Below are positions 35,990-47,072 of a stretch of 64,000 bases of DNA, piece by piece. The stretch is from Perognathus longimembris pacificus. Taxonomy: Eukaryota > Chordata > Mammalia > Rodentia > Heteromyidae. The position numbers were made by a program, and so were the translations under genes. The stretch spans positions 8,791,886 through 8,855,885 of the forward strand of contig NC_063171.1 of the NCBI RefSeq assembly GCF_023159225.1, written 5' to 3'. The notes under the pieces were generated by a model, which did not search any database, was not told the DNA's origin, and worked only from the letters and a program-made list of their open reading frames with translations. The stretch's first letter is position 1. The number at the start of each line of letters is the position of its first letter.

Positions 35990-36983
35990 CTTTAGATCCT
36001 CTTTGCTATGGAAAGACTGGTTTTTCCCTCGAAGGTGAATTCTAGTTTTGCTGGATATTTAATTCTGGGTTGGCAATTGTTGGCCTGGAGGACTTGGATT
36101 GTGTTCTTACACTCTCTTCGTGCATTGTAGGTTTGTGTGGAGATGTCAGCTGTGATCCTGATCCTTTTTCCATTGTAATATAGCTCTTTCTTCATTTTGA
36201 CTGCATTCAAAATTTGCTCTTTATCCTTGAGATCTGAAGTCTTGATTATTATGTGCCTGGGCGAGGATTTTCTAGGGTCTGGTCTGCCAGGCGTCCTATA
36301 AGCTTCAGTTACTTGGGTGAGGTCCCTTGTGAACTTCCCTTGGGGAAGTTTTCTGCAATAACTCTATTGAAAATATGTTGTAGCCCTCTGCTCTGCTATT
36401 CGGCTCCTTCATCTATTCCAATTATGCGCAGATTATATCTCTTGTCTTTGTCCACTAGCTCCTGGATTAGTCTGTCCTGGAGTTTAACCATTTCTTGGAG
36501 TGTGGTAATTTTCTGGTTCTTTTCAGCTGCATTGTCGTCCAAAAGAGAGATTCAGGATTCAATATGATCAATTCTTTGTGATGTGGCTTCAAGTGTGGAG
36601 TTTATGGATGTCAGCGAGCTATTTATGGTTGCCAGATTAGCTTTCATCTTGGAGATTTCTTCCTTTAAAGAGTTGTATTTTAAGTCTATTTTTTCATGCA
36701 TTTCACTCCTCAGGATGTCAAGGTCTTCTTTAATGAAGGAGTGCACTGTATCCATTTTTGCTTCCATTTCTTTCTTGACTTCCTGAAGTTCCTTCAAGAC
36801 TTCCATTCTAAACTCCTGGAATTGTTTTCTGAATTCATTCCTGAGGCTTTCCATCATTTCTACTATCTTAGCCTCAGTTGTTTTTTTATTCTCCATCTCC
36901 TCTTCAGTTGTACTACTTTTTGGAGCTGGCGAGTTGGCTTGACCTTTCATGAAATTTGTAATATTTCTTTGTGATTTGCGCAT
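35990..36983 (-). pseudogene. LINE-1 B ORF1 (RNA-binding chaperone), broken
   Basis: The N-terminal part (36552-36983) begins MRKSQRNITNFMKGQ and continues as a heptad-rich coiled coil (FRKQFQEFRMEVLKELQEV). The C-terminal domain is represented at 35992-36210 with KRIRITADISTQTYNARREC and YPAKLEFTFEGK, typical of the ORF1 C-terminal domain. The frame is interrupted between the two parts (a stop near 36550). ORF1 proteins trimerise and coat LINE-1 RNA. Confidence 0.9.
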
Positions 36984-38222
36984 CTGGAGATCTGCACCTA
37001 TAGGTGGCGACCTTGGCTTGGCTTTGTGCTGGTTCCCGCTGGTCCGTCAGTGGAGACTTGTTTGTGTCCTGGCTCTGGGTTTGAGTTTGGCTGTTGAACC
37101 TTACTGCCCAGTAGGTGAGCATGACCATCTTGGTTGTTGCCAGGGTGGTCACCCTCACTGCACTTGGGGGTGGGTAGGTTCTGTGTATTTCACTCAGGAC
37201 TGTGCCCTGCCGCTGTGTTGTGCTGACCCTAGTGTGCCCCTGATGGGGGTTTGCGGGTCGCTGATTCAGCGTAGCGTGGAGACTTTTCTCTTCTTTGATT
37301 CTTTTCCCACTCAGTACTGTGGTCAGAGGAGCTCACCTCTCAGATTGAGAATTGCCGCTGCGAGGCGGCTCACCCACCTGTGTGATTGCTCCTGTGGGAG
37401 CAGGTGTTGCTGTTGAGGGGTGGCCCGCCCACCTGTGCAGAGTGCGCCTATCAGAGTTGGCACTGCTGCTGGGGGGCCCTGCCCACCTGTGCGGAGTGCG
37501 CCTATCAGAGCGGGTGTTGCTGCTGAGGGGGCAGCTTGCCCACTTGTGTGCTCCCGTGGGGCGTTGGGCCATAGATCCTCCTGCTAAAGGGCTAGCACAC
37601 TGGCCCATGCTGGCCCTCTGGGGGGCAGGTTCGTGTGTACTCTAGTGCTTCCTTTGGGGGCATGTTGCCCCGAGTTGTTGGAGGGTGCTTGTGCCCTCTC
37701 GCGAGTCTGCTGTGGGGAGCGGTATGCGTGGACCCCGGCAGGTTCAAGTGTCTGGGCAAGGGTTGGTGCCCACAGACTCTCTGCGCCTCCGCTGTGAGGG
37801 GGGGCATGTGTTTGGGCTCAGGTGTCCCTGCTGGGCTGGTATTGCACACCAGCAAGCCTGTGACTTTTGTTCAAAAAGCCCACACAGACCAGGGGGCCTC
37901 AGGTGGCGTTCCAAGGCCTACCAGTCCCCAGGCCCCTGTTGGGGGTGGGCGGGGCTGGTGTGGCTAGGTTCAGGCTCCCCAGTTGGGGCTTTGGGGGAGG
38001 CCTGTCTAAGGTGTTTGCTGGTCACTTTGTTGGGTGCTGCTTCGCCTCTGCTAGCTACCGTGTCCTCCCAGAGGCTGTAGGGTCCTAGAGCCGCCAGATA
38101 TGGGGCTCCTTTGTTCCCTCGGGGTAGGGAGGGGTAGGGAGGGAGTTCTAGCTTCTTTGTAGGGTTTGGGTCTCTGCTAGAGCTGGTCTCCCATTGGGGG
38201 GGGTGGGCAATGGGGAAGTTAC
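36984..38222 (-). promoter_or_regulatory. LINE-1 B 5' UTR (internal promoter region)
   Basis: This GC-rich 1.24-kb stretch lies upstream of ORF1 on the minus strand and ends at the element boundary at 38222. LINE-1 5' UTRs carry the RNA polymerase II promoter. Open frames seen on the + strand here (for example 36949-37416 and 37685-38080) are chance consequences of the high GC content. Confidence 0.8.
37360..37565 (-). repeat. Tandem 54-57-bp units in the LINE-1 5' UTR
   Basis: The motif CCCACCTG/CCCACTTG recurs at 37373, 37428, 37482 and 37539, spacings of 55, 54 and 57 bp. The two central units share GTGCGCCTATCAGAG exactly; the outer ones are more divergent. The whole gives about 3.5 units. 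Some rodent LINE-1 families use tandem promoter monomers, but those are longer. Confidence 0.75.
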
Positions 38223-38735
38223 TGAGTATTGGATTTTGTCAAGTGCTTTTTACATGTCTGTGGTAATAGTCACGTTATTCTTGACCTAGCTCCTATTGAC
38301 GTGGTGAATTACATTAATTGACTTGCATATATTAAACCAGCTTTGCATCCCTGGAATGAATCTGGTTTGATGATAGTGTATAATCTTTTTGATGGCTGGT
38401 TGAAATTGTTTGTCCAGAATTTTGTTGAAGAGTTTGCATCAATGTTCATCAAAGAAATGGGTCTATAGTTCTCTTTCTTTGATGAAGCACTGTCTGGTTT
38501 TGGGATGATGGTTATGCAAGCTTCATAGAATGCGTTTGGTAGTGAACCTTCCCTTTCAGTTTCATTCAAGAGTTTGAGGAGTATTGGTGTGAGTTTGGCT
38601 TTGAAGGCCTTACAGAATTCTAATGTGGATCCATCTGGACTTGGCTTTCCTTAGATGGAAGGTCTCTTATTGACATTTCTATTTCATTACTTGATATATG
38701 TCTGTTTATTTGGTTTAAATCTTCTTAATACTATA
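38223..38735 (-). mobile_element. LINE-1 A, 5' part after the interruption
   Basis: On the minus strand this continues the ORF2 reverse transcriptase region of LINE-1 A, with translation such as ACITIIPKPDSASSKKENYR and PISLMNIDA, both typical of the LINE-1 reverse transcriptase. Aligned by eye with LINE-1 B (34030-34450) it picks up where 30237 stops. The copy is 5' truncated at about 38735. Confidence 0.9.
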
Positions 38736-39267
38736 TGCTGCAATATCATAAATTGAGAAATTTGATTTCCCCAAGTGGGACTCATTGCATTTTCTCCTGT
38801 GTTCCTTTGCTCTCTACTTTTTTCTCCAAACTGGATATAAACCAAGAAGAAATGAAAGAAATTTTACTCTCCTAAGAAACCTTTTTCCATGTTCTTACCT
38901 GAAATTTTAATAGCAAAATCAAGTACTTAATTAGATACACAATTAAGGATTTTCTTCCAATCTAGAGAAAGTAACAGAGCAGAAGGCTGTGAAGTCTCAG
39001 GTCCCAGTTGCGGGAAGGAATGTACTTGTCTCTGAAGAGAAGTTCCTCATCATTATTCTCCCTGCTGGTTTCTAGAAAATGGACATTAGGAGCATTTCTA
39101 ACCAATAATACTCTTGAGGGCAATTGCCTTTCAAGAATAACTCTCTATAGGAACAAGCTCGTAGTAGAAACTTCCTACCTCCTTTATTTTGTAACTTTAT
39201 TTTCTATGCAGTTCTCCCCTCTCCATTTATATATGCCATTGAAGAAAAACATCTTACTTTCTCTTGC

Positions 39268-39445
39268 CAGTACTAGAGTTTGCACTAAGTACCTTGTGCT
39301 TGCTTCCATGGTGCTCTTACTCTGAGTTTTTGCTATTTATCTTGGAGATAGTCTTAAACTTTTCTGTGCAGACTATCTTTGCACCCAAATCCTCAAGATT
39401 TCAGCCTATTTCATAGCTAAGATTTTAAGCATGAGCTTTGAGCAT
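39268..39445 (-). mobile_element. Older dimeric SINE, diverged
   Basis: Antisense copy with TTATCTTGGAGATAGTC, CAAGATTTCAGCC and TCATAGCTAAGATTTTAAGC. Only the left half is well preserved. Confidence 0.55.
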
Positions 39446-40269
39446 TTGCTGGCCATACTTGTGTTTGTTTAATTTTGTTTAAATGAAGGAATGTAATGAT
39501 GCTTATTCCTGATTGAGAAAATGAGACTTTCCAGAGGTGGAAGCTGTTCACAGAAACCCTATGATCTACATATGATTGTCTTATTTTTTTTGAATTAACA
39601 CTTTTTTTTTCTGACATAATGAAATCCCAATTCCTTGGACATTTGTGGTCTTTCCCCTGCCTTAAACATTTTTCTACTTCTTTGGCTCATAACATAACTC
39701 CTTTTGTGCTCCAAATGCTTCACTCCACTATGCCAAAGTGCTACTGGTTTACCTGCCATCTGTGCCTTATCCCATTGTCAGTGCCCTGAGTGTCTTCTCT
39801 ATTGGTGCCTTTTCAGTTAAATTTTTGTCTTTTCAATAGGATACTGCTCAAAATTAGCTGTTAGCTCTCCCAGACATTTTCTTTACACATCTAAGTTTGC
39901 ATTTCTCTCTAAGTCTGTATTATAATAGACTTTACCTGAAAGGCTAAATGCAAATTAAGTTTTGTGTTAATCTGAGCAATGCAAGACCATGACCCTGTGT
40001 TCATCCAAAACGTCTTTCCAAACTATTATTAAGATCTGACTTTAGTGTTAGACTGGATTCAGTATCCAGTTAGAAGAGATGAGATTTGCTCAGGGACATA
40101 TTAAAATAATATAATAGTGGCTACCTCTGGTTTTGGCTATAGATTAAATGAAATTACTTTAGAAAGGACAGTTCACTTCCCAGAACATATATGCCATGTA
40201 ATTATAATGGTGACTATTTTAGATGATTACCTTTGAAGCCCCTATCACAGAATCTTGTATAGCCATTGA

Positions 40270-40300
<31 letters not shown>
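40270..40300. repeat. (CA)n microsatellite
   Basis: About 15 CA units with one AA interruption. Confidence 0.93.
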
Positions 40301-41469
40301 TCTTGATTTCAGGAAGTGGGTTGTAAGGAATGCTATGATGACTAAGGAGAGGAGAAACTTAGTAATAAGTGGATTTTCTTGAATATTCAAGTGTTTCATA
40401 TACTTAACAATTGTGAAAAACACTTAGAGGATGTCATGGAAGAAGTGATGGAATACAAATTTGCTTAGGAATTAATTGATTTGGGAATTGACCCTGTTCC
40501 AACTATACTTCTGGACTCATTGTGAACCTGTTTTATTCTTTTTACTATCCTTGGTTTTACCCTTGAAGTTACCACACTCTTGCTCTCCTTTTATTCTCCA
40601 ACATCTTTCTAGATTGAAAAGAAAAAAGCCATTGGGAATTACTGCAAATTGGGAAGGTGACCCTTTTGTGACAACTTGGGTGTCCTACAATAGTACCTGC
40701 ATTTCCATGGGTTTATTTGTAGAAGTATTAAACTTGAATATTGGCATGTAACCTACTTTGTTTCTGTGTGAATATTGGACATACTTTATAGATAATGTAG
40801 CTTGAAGGAATGAAGGGTATTCTCTTTTTTATATAATGCCTCACCAAAGAATAATAAGGACATCTATTTCATCAGGAATCTTAAAACTAAAAGAATAAAA
40901 AAGGACTGCATTTAGCTTTATTTCATTGTTCTTCTCTGTCAAAGATCTCTACCATGTAAAATAAAGATGATATTCTTAGTTAACTCATTCTCATGAGGTG
41001 AAATAATTGATGGGAACAATCAGTAAATATCAAGAGGAAATTTCCTCACTATTCTTATTTTACTCAAATAAACTTTTTAAAAAATTCAATTTAATTTTAG
41101 TTGTAGCACTTTTTTTAAGTAAAGGGGTTAAGAGGATATATACTAATATTATTCAACTTGATTTCATTCATTGAAGGCTATATGCTTGTTGGATGGTTTG
41201 GGAAAATTATCTTGCATTATTAATTTTTAAGAAATCACAAGATATAGATTATATGATATAAATTATCTTCCTCATGTTCATAGATAGAAATAGATGAAAT
41301 AGAAGACTTATCAATTAAAAATGTTTTTCTTGATTTTTTTCATTTTGGATAACACTCTCATGTGAATTTTTAATCTCTATGGATTGCTCTATTACTTGTC
41401 AGTCCGTGTTTATAGGACCTGGTCCTCTATTAATTGTTAATAAATTATTTTTTTTGTATGTGTGTGCGT

Positions 41470-41775
41470 AGGGGATATGGGGAGCCTTGAAGTTCTAAGC
41501 TATTGCTTAGCTTTTTCAATCTTAGCTAGCACTGTACCACTTGAGTCAATCTGTGTGGTTTTTTTCTATTGCATTTGTGCTATTATTATTATTATTTTTT
41601 CTTTTTGCTGTTGGCACTCTACATTTGAGCCACCTCTCCAGTTTAACTGTTTGGGCAGCTAATTGAAGACAGAGTCTTACATGCATTTCTACCCATTTGG
41701 CTTAGAACCCCCATTCTCAGATCTCAGACTCCTGAGTAGCTAGGATTACATTCTTCAACCTTGACATCTGGTAGT
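41470..41775 (-). mobile_element. Older dimeric SINE, diverged
   Basis: Antisense copy; the left half is clear (CAGACTCCTGAGTAGCTAGG), the right half shows ACTGTACCACTTGAGTC and a partly repeated CTCTACATTTGAGCCACCTC, with an (ATT)n tract near 41581-41597. Confidence 0.65.
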
Positions 41776-41944
41776 AATTAAGTTTTTGTACATGTGTTCA
41801 ATGTGTAAATATATTTTGAGGTTATTATACTTTTCTTGTTTGATGGATGATGTAGTAAATTTTTATTTTGTGCTTTAAAAAAACAAAAGTAGTTATTTTT
41901 ATGCCTCCATTGTGATCAATTCCAGAGTATTGTTACAGGGTAGA

Positions 41945-42020
41945 AGGTGTAGCTAAATTGGTAATAAAGCACATGCTTAGCATGCAAAAGACCTTATAAA
42001 TAATACCAGAAACAACCAAA
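41945..42020 (+). mobile_element. ID-like SINE, diverged
   Basis: Sense block AAGGTGTAGCTAAATTGGTA and AGCACATGCTTAGCATGC, lying just before the IDL-Geo copy at 42039. Confidence 0.55.
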
Positions 42021-42038
42021 TAAAGAAAAAGATTATAG

Positions 42039-42247
42039 GGGCTGGGGATATAGCCTAGTGGCAAGAGTGCCTGCCTCGGATACACGAGGCCCTAGGTTCG
42101 ATTCCCCAGCACCACATATGCAGAAAACGGCCAGAAGCGGCGCTGTGGCTCAAGTGGCAGAGTGCTAGCCTTGAGCGGGAAGAAGCCAGGGACAGTGCTC
42201 AGGCCCTGAGTCCAAGGCCCAGGACTGGCCAAAAAAAAAAAAAAAAG
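42039..42247 (+). mobile_element. IDL-Geo SINE, young subfamily, sense
   Basis: Complete copy with intact A and B boxes and a perfect 17-bp duplication AAAGAAAAAGATTATAG (42022-42038 and 42248-42264). Confidence 0.95.
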
Positions 42248-43127
42248 AAAGAAAAAGATTATAGTTACAAAATTAGCAATGGCACCTAGACCTTTTCTCC
42301 TAAACACAGTTTTTGGAACTTGAGGAAATGCTGCTATTCAGTACTGTTGTGAACTTAAAATGTTTTGCAGCCATAAAATTCACTGAAGTTTAATAAATTT
42401 AAGGTTTTAGGAAGACATTCATAGGAGTCACACATTTTGAAGGGGGTGGCATATTTTCATTGTCTTTGTTCATTTGAGAGGATTATGTTGTTTAAAATAA
42501 TCCTTCTTGGCTTTTAGAGCTGTGCTTTTGATCACCCATTTGGCAAACAGTGTTGGGTGACTCAGAATTCATTTATTTGTATGATGGATTTAAATAAATG
42601 AGTAATTCAGCCAAACTTTTCCATCAGGATTTTGTTTGCTGGATATGCACTGAATATCAAAAAGTTTTGTGGATGGTATTTGTGTTTCTGGAAACCTCAC
42701 ATCTCCTATCTTGGAGAGCAGAGAGCATGTCTCTGTCACTGAGCTACACTGAAGCTTAGAACTGGGACAGTATGATGAAAGGAAAGGGTCCAGTTCTGAG
42801 AAAACACCACCCCAGACTGAGCTCACAGGCTGCCACTGACGAGTTTTCTTGTCTTTGGAATTAAATGATTTGTTTGTTCTTTTAAAAAAGTTTTCTAGAT
42901 CACATGTAAAGGGCCAAATTAGGAGTACTTTAGGCTTTATTTCACAGACTTCGTTATGCTATTTAACCTTGCTGTAATATTGTGGAGTTCGCCACAATGA
43001 ACAATTAATAACCATGGCTGTTCCATTGAAAGAGTATTGTTTTATAAACACAAAACAAAATAAACAAATAAACAAAAAACGCCAAACTTTTCAGCATTTC
43101 AGACACAGCTTGAAGGCTGTTGGTTTT

Positions 43128-43331
43128 GTTTGTTTGTTTTTGCCAGTCCTGGGCTTTGGACTCAGGGCCTGAGCACTGTCCCTGGCTTCCTTTTGCTCAA
43201 GGCTAGCACTCTGCCACTTGAGCCACAGCGCCACTTCTGGCCGTTTTCTATATACGTGCTGGGGAATCGAACCCAGGGCTTCATGTATACGAGGCAAGCA
43301 CTCTTGCCACTAGGCCATATCCCCAGCCCCA
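43128..43331 (-). mobile_element. IDL-Geo SINE
   Basis: Minus-strand copy with a tail degenerated to (GTTT)n. Flanks GAAGGCTGTTGGTTTT (43112-43127) and TAAGGTTGTTGGTTTT (43332-43347) are the duplication with two differences. Confidence 0.92.
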
Positions 43332-43530
43332 TAAGGTTGTTGGTTTTTGAGCCCTGCTCTACACTTAGGTGATATTTAGCAATAAAAATTGCTCTGTCAT
43401 TTTGATTTTTCTGTCTCTCATGATGTGTAGTCACTGCTAGTCACCAAGTATATATTGGGAAAAAATAAAGTGATTTACAAGTGAAGGAGATGGCAGGAGA
43501 GCTTTATTTTTCTACAAGTTTGGGAGCGTT

Positions 43531-43664
43531 CAAAACAAATTTAGGTGCTGTTGGAGGAATGGAGAAGAAAGAGTTAAGGTTGAGGGTAGGAAATTGACAA
43601 AACAAATTTAGGTGCTGTTGGAGGAATGGAGAAGAAAGAGTTAAGGTTGAGGGTAGGAAATTGA
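43531..43664. repeat. Perfect 67-bp tandem duplication
   Basis: 43531-43597 and 43598-43664 are identical over all 67 bases, beginning CAAAACAAATTTAGGTGCTG and ending GGGTAGGAAATTGA. The unit is not low-complexity and shows no SINE or LINE similarity. Confidence 0.97.
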
Positions 43665-44451
43665 TGGCAGTTGTTCCTGAAGCGGAGGGGCTATGAGGTA
43701 CAGGTAGAGGATTGGTCTAGGTCAGGAATCAAAACACCTGTGTATAGAAAACTGGAGGAAGGGTGCAGATGCAGTTGTTCTTTGGAAGTGACTGACAGGA
43801 AGTTGAGGAATTGCTACCAATGCATTCTCTGAATCATTTGTTAAGTCTACACAGGCTCAAGAGTTGTGTGGAAGTGGGTGCTTAGGATTTGTGTAGCAAT
43901 GTTTCATGTGGATACCAGAAAACTGGAATTAGACCTTACAAAGGATAAGTGTGGAGATGCAGTCAAAGCTCCGTACCAGGTGAGTATGGCAAAAGCAAAT
44001 CACTGGACTGATTTCAACTTGGCTGGGAATCTACGTTTGTGAATGGAGGTTTAATAAGGCTGTCGGCATGGAATTGGTTGTACAAATATGCTATGGAGTC
44101 AGAAAAGCGCTGAAACCCATGTTTTCTTGGAACTTGTGTTTTCCTGAGACTCTTTTCTTTTCCCTCTCTCCCTCCTCTCCCCTTCTCCCCCTTTCCTCTT
44201 CTCTCTCCATTTCTCTCCTCTCTTTCTCCTCTTTCTCTCTCTCATCTCTCATGAGTACAGAGTCTACAGCTCAGGTCCTGGGCACTGTCCCTTAAAACTT
44301 TCCCTCAAGGCTGGTACTCTTCTACTTGAGCCACAGTTCCACATCTCTGAGGGGAAAATGCTGTGCTAAGTGTTTAACATGATCATTTTGACAGATTGTA
44401 ATTTAAATACTTTTTTAAGCCAACTTCATCTTCAGATGTTAAAATGGAGAC

Positions 44452-44685
44452 TTTCTGGGTGTCAGTGGCTCACTCCTGTACTCCTAGCTACTCAGTAGGC
44501 TGAGATCTGAGGATTGCAGTGCAAAGCTAGCCTAGGCAGAAAAATTGATGAGGCTTTTTATCCAACTAACTACCAAAAAATAAAAAACAAAAGCCAGAAG
44601 AGGGGTTGTGGCTCAAGTGGTAGAATGCTAGCCTTGAGCAAAAAACCTCAGGCACCGTTCCCAGGCTCTGAATTCCAGTGCACGT

Positions 44686-44686
<1 letters not shown>
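44452..44686 (+). mobile_element. Older dimeric SINE with a (CA)n tail
   Basis: Complete copy: GGTGTCAGTGGCTCACTCCT, linker TTTATCCAACTAACTACC, then GGTTGTGGCTCAAGTGGTAG and GCTCTGAATTCCAGTGC. Its expected A tail is replaced by the (CA)n microsatellite at 44687-44721. A partial antisense copy (44270-44355) lies just upstream. Confidence 0.78.

Positions 44687-44721
<35 letters not shown>
44687..44721. repeat. (CA)n microsatellite
   Basis: About 17 CA units in the tail position of a sense dimeric SINE. Confidence 0.95.
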
Positions 44722-44723
<2 letters not shown>

Positions 44724-44929
44724 TTTACACTGAATGATGCACAGTTTTGTAAGAGACAGAGATGGAATATCAACTAAAGAATGCGGATGACACACCTGGT
44801 ACCTCTTCTTCACCCTCCACAGCCAATTTCTTGGCTTCTTCTCCCTTCTGTCTCCATCCCTCTGGTCCAAACCACCTCTGTGTTGAGCACGGCCCTAACT
44901 GCAATTGTTGTCGATGCTTCCACTCTTTT

Positions 44930-45152
44930 CTTTTTTTTTTTTTTTTTTTTTGGCCAGTCCTAGGGCTTGGACTAAGGGATTAAGGGCCTGAGCACTGTCC
45001 TTGGCTTCTTTTTGCTCAAGGCTAGTACTCTGCCACTTGAGCCACAGCGCCACTTCTGGCCATTTTCTGCATATCTGGTGCTGGGGAATTGAACCCAGGG
45101 CCTCATGTATACGAGACAAGCACTCTTGCCACTAGGCCATATCCCCAGCCCT
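44930..45152 (-). mobile_element. IDL-Geo SINE
   Basis: Minus-strand copy with a long T run (44931-44951) and a short internal duplication (GGACTAAGGGATTAAGGGCC). The duplication TTCCACTCTTTT occurs at 44918-44929 and 45155-45166. Confidence 0.92.
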
Positions 45153-45204
45153 GATTCCACTCTTTTAATTTCCAAGTGTTTCTTTACAAGCAATTTTTTG
45201 TTGT

Positions 45205-45285
45205 TTTTGTGTTGGAGATGGAACCCAGGGCCTCACACATTTTAGGCAATTATTTTGCCACTGAGCTCCACCCCATTCCCAAAGA
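45205..45285 (-). mobile_element. ID-like SINE, diverged
   Basis: Antisense block GATGGAACCCAGGGCCTCAC and ATTTTGCCACTGAGCTCC. Other worn ID-like blocks occur at 15113-15180, 25895-25950 and 47000-47070 (antisense) and 22265-22345 (sense). Confidence 0.55.
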
Positions 45286-45825
45286 ATTAAAATACACTGT
45301 ATTGGATCTTGTTACATGCACCCACTGGAGATGCTTTACAAGGAGGGAATAGGCTACCAACACAGTTCTTGTTCCTTCCTGGGAATCAGCTTCCTCTTAT
45401 GCTATTGTCTTCCCATCACTGTGTTGCCTACCTGGACAGCTGTCTAAAAGGCAGATTTCTGGACTCTACTTATACAAATTATGATTGACTAGATCTAAGG
45501 GTAGGTCCAGATTTAGAAAGCTTTTCTGTAGGAAAATGTGTTTTGGAACATTATTTGCTTCTTAGATGTAGAAGCTGTTCTTACAGTCTTTCTTTTAACT
45601 CCAAGGAGGTATATTGCCTTTGAATTCTTAAGAGTTACAATTCAGCTGAGGAGAGTTGCTTTGTTAGCCCTAAGCTTAATGATGGAACGAGTTCCCTAGA
45701 TTGCTCATTAAGACTTTGGCTAACACTGTGTGTTTAATTGAGAAACTGCTCAGCTGAGAGGGAGACTAAGTTGGTCTCTAAGTGGATAACAGAAACTTCA
45801 GTGGAATTAATGCCACCGTTTGTTC

Positions 45826-45878
45826 CTCCTTTTTTCCCTCTTCCTTCTCCTCTTCTTCTTCCTCCTCCTCCTCTTCCT

Positions 45879-45930
<52 letters not shown>

Positions 45931-45980
45931 ATTTCTTTTTTCTTTTTCTTTTCTTTCTTTCTTTCTTTTTTTTTTTTTTT
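45826..45980. repeat. Pyrimidine tract (TTCC/TC/TTTC)
   Basis: A compound tract: CTTCTTCC and CTCCTCC units, a pure CT run at 45882-45927, then CTTTT units that merge into the T run of the next SINE. Confidence 0.93.
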
Positions 45981-46171
45981 TGCCAGTCCTGGGGCTGAAC
46001 TCAGGGCCTTAACACTATCCTTGGCTTCTTTTTGCTCAAGGCTAGCATTCTGTCAACTTGAGCCACAGCGCCACTTCTGGCCTTTTCTATATATGTGGTG
46101 CCGAGGAATCAAACCTAGGGCTTCATGTATAGGAGGCAAGCACTCTTGCCACTAGGCCATATTCCCAGCCC
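45967..46171 (-). mobile_element. IDL-Geo SINE in a CT-rich tract
   Basis: Minus-strand copy inserted into or beside a CT/TTTC repeat. The same TTTTC units appear on both sides, so the exact duplication cannot be fixed. Confidence 0.88.
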
Positions 46172-46224
46172 CTCTTTTCTTTTCTTTTCGTTTCTCTTCT
46201 CTTCTTTTCTTTTCTTTCTTTTGC

Positions 46225-46352
46225 ACTCTACCATTGAGTCATACCTCTTTTTTGCTGGTTATTTTTAAGAGTTTGCTGACATTTTCTGCCTTGGCTGGCC
46301 CTTAACCTCCAGATCTTACTTTCTGAGTAGCTAGGATTACCCATGTAAGCCT
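46225..46352 (-). mobile_element. Older dimeric SINE, partial
   Basis: Antisense fragment: TGCACTCTACCATTGAGTC, TTTCTGCCTTGGCTGGCCC and TCTGAGTAGCTAGGATTACC. It sits between two IDL-Geo copies. Confidence 0.6.
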
Positions 46353-46391
46353 AAAAGACTCATTTTTTCTTATAACACAATGATTTTACTC

Positions 46392-46600
46392 TTTTTTTTT
46401 TTTTTTTGGCCTGTCCTAGGCTGTGAACTCAGGGCCTGAGCACTGTCCCTGGCTTCTTTTTTGCTCAAGGCTAGCACTCTGCCACTTGAGCCACAGCACC
46501 ACTTCTGGCCATTTCCTGTATATGTGGTGCTGCGGAATTGAACCCAGGGCCTCATGTGTAGGAGGCAAGCACTCTTGCCACTAGGCCATATTCCCAGCCC
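46392..46600 (-). mobile_element. IDL-Geo SINE, CTGTCCTAGG subfamily
   Basis: Minus-strand copy with the variant GGCCTGTCCTAGGCTGTGAA at its tail side. Flanks CAATGATTTTACTC (46378-46391) and CAATGATTTTCTC (46601-46613) are the duplication. It shares its variants with the copy at 47073. Confidence 0.92.
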
Positions 46601-47072
46601 CAATGATTTTCTCTTGTAAGAAAAGCCTATAAAGCTCTTCTCTCTGAAATTTCTTATAAAAAAAAAGCACTGCTATAGAAAATACAGACATTCTGACTGT
46701 GAAAGTAAGAGAATATTAAGATGGAAAACAAGATGATCGCTTTTGTGTTCATTCAGTTCTCTATTTTTCTTTTTTTATTTAAATTTTCTCTAGAAAAATG
46801 AAAACTTTTTATAGTTTAATCTTGCCTATAGTGTGTTTTGAATTATGAAGTTTATATAGTCTATATAGTTTACATAGACAGGTCAATTACAGAGTTTTAA
46901 GTCTCTAATCCCATGTACTAAATATTTTTTATTTGACTTGTAGCTATTTATTTGTACTTTGTGTTCATATATAAAAGAAGACATTTCATTTTTATTTTGG
47001 GGAATATACTAGGATTTGAACTCAGGGCCTTATAATTTCTTGGCTAGTTCTTTCCCTTTGGAGTCACATCTT

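Larger units (their letters stand above)
31048..38222 (-). mobile_element. LINE-1 B, nearly full-length, inactive
   Basis: A complete LINE-1 layout runs on the minus strand: 5' UTR (36985-38222), ORF1 (35990-36983), a short spacer, ORF2 (31496-35809), 3' UTR and tail (31048-31495). Two IDL-Geo SINEs have inserted in ORF2 (31836-32040 and about 32866-33115). ORF1 and ORF2 are broken by frameshifts and stops, so the copy is dead. It sits inside LINE-1 A with the flanks TGTGTACTGGATTTT (30223-30237) and TGAGTATTGGATTTT (38223-38237), a 15-bp duplication with two mismatches. Confidence 0.93.
38740..41460. other. Mostly unique intronic sequence
   Basis: One diverged SINE (39268-39445) and one (CA)n tract apart, no feature is supported. 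Confidence 0.5.
42270..44260. other. Mostly unique intronic sequence
   Basis: Contains the SINE at 43128 and the 67-bp duplication at 43531; a pyrimidine-rich stretch at 44150-44250 precedes a partial antisense SINE. No exon is seen. Confidence 0.5.

Noticed and set aside
36949..38088. Several + strand frames of 90-155 codons
   Set aside because: They are antisense to the GC-rich 5' UTR and ORF1 of LINE-1 B, with no similarity to known proteins.
44687..44721. Possible CRISPR or satellite array at regularly repeated dinucleotides
   Set aside because: These are ordinary CA/TG microsatellites; there are no spaced direct repeats anywhere in the window, and the genome is mammalian.
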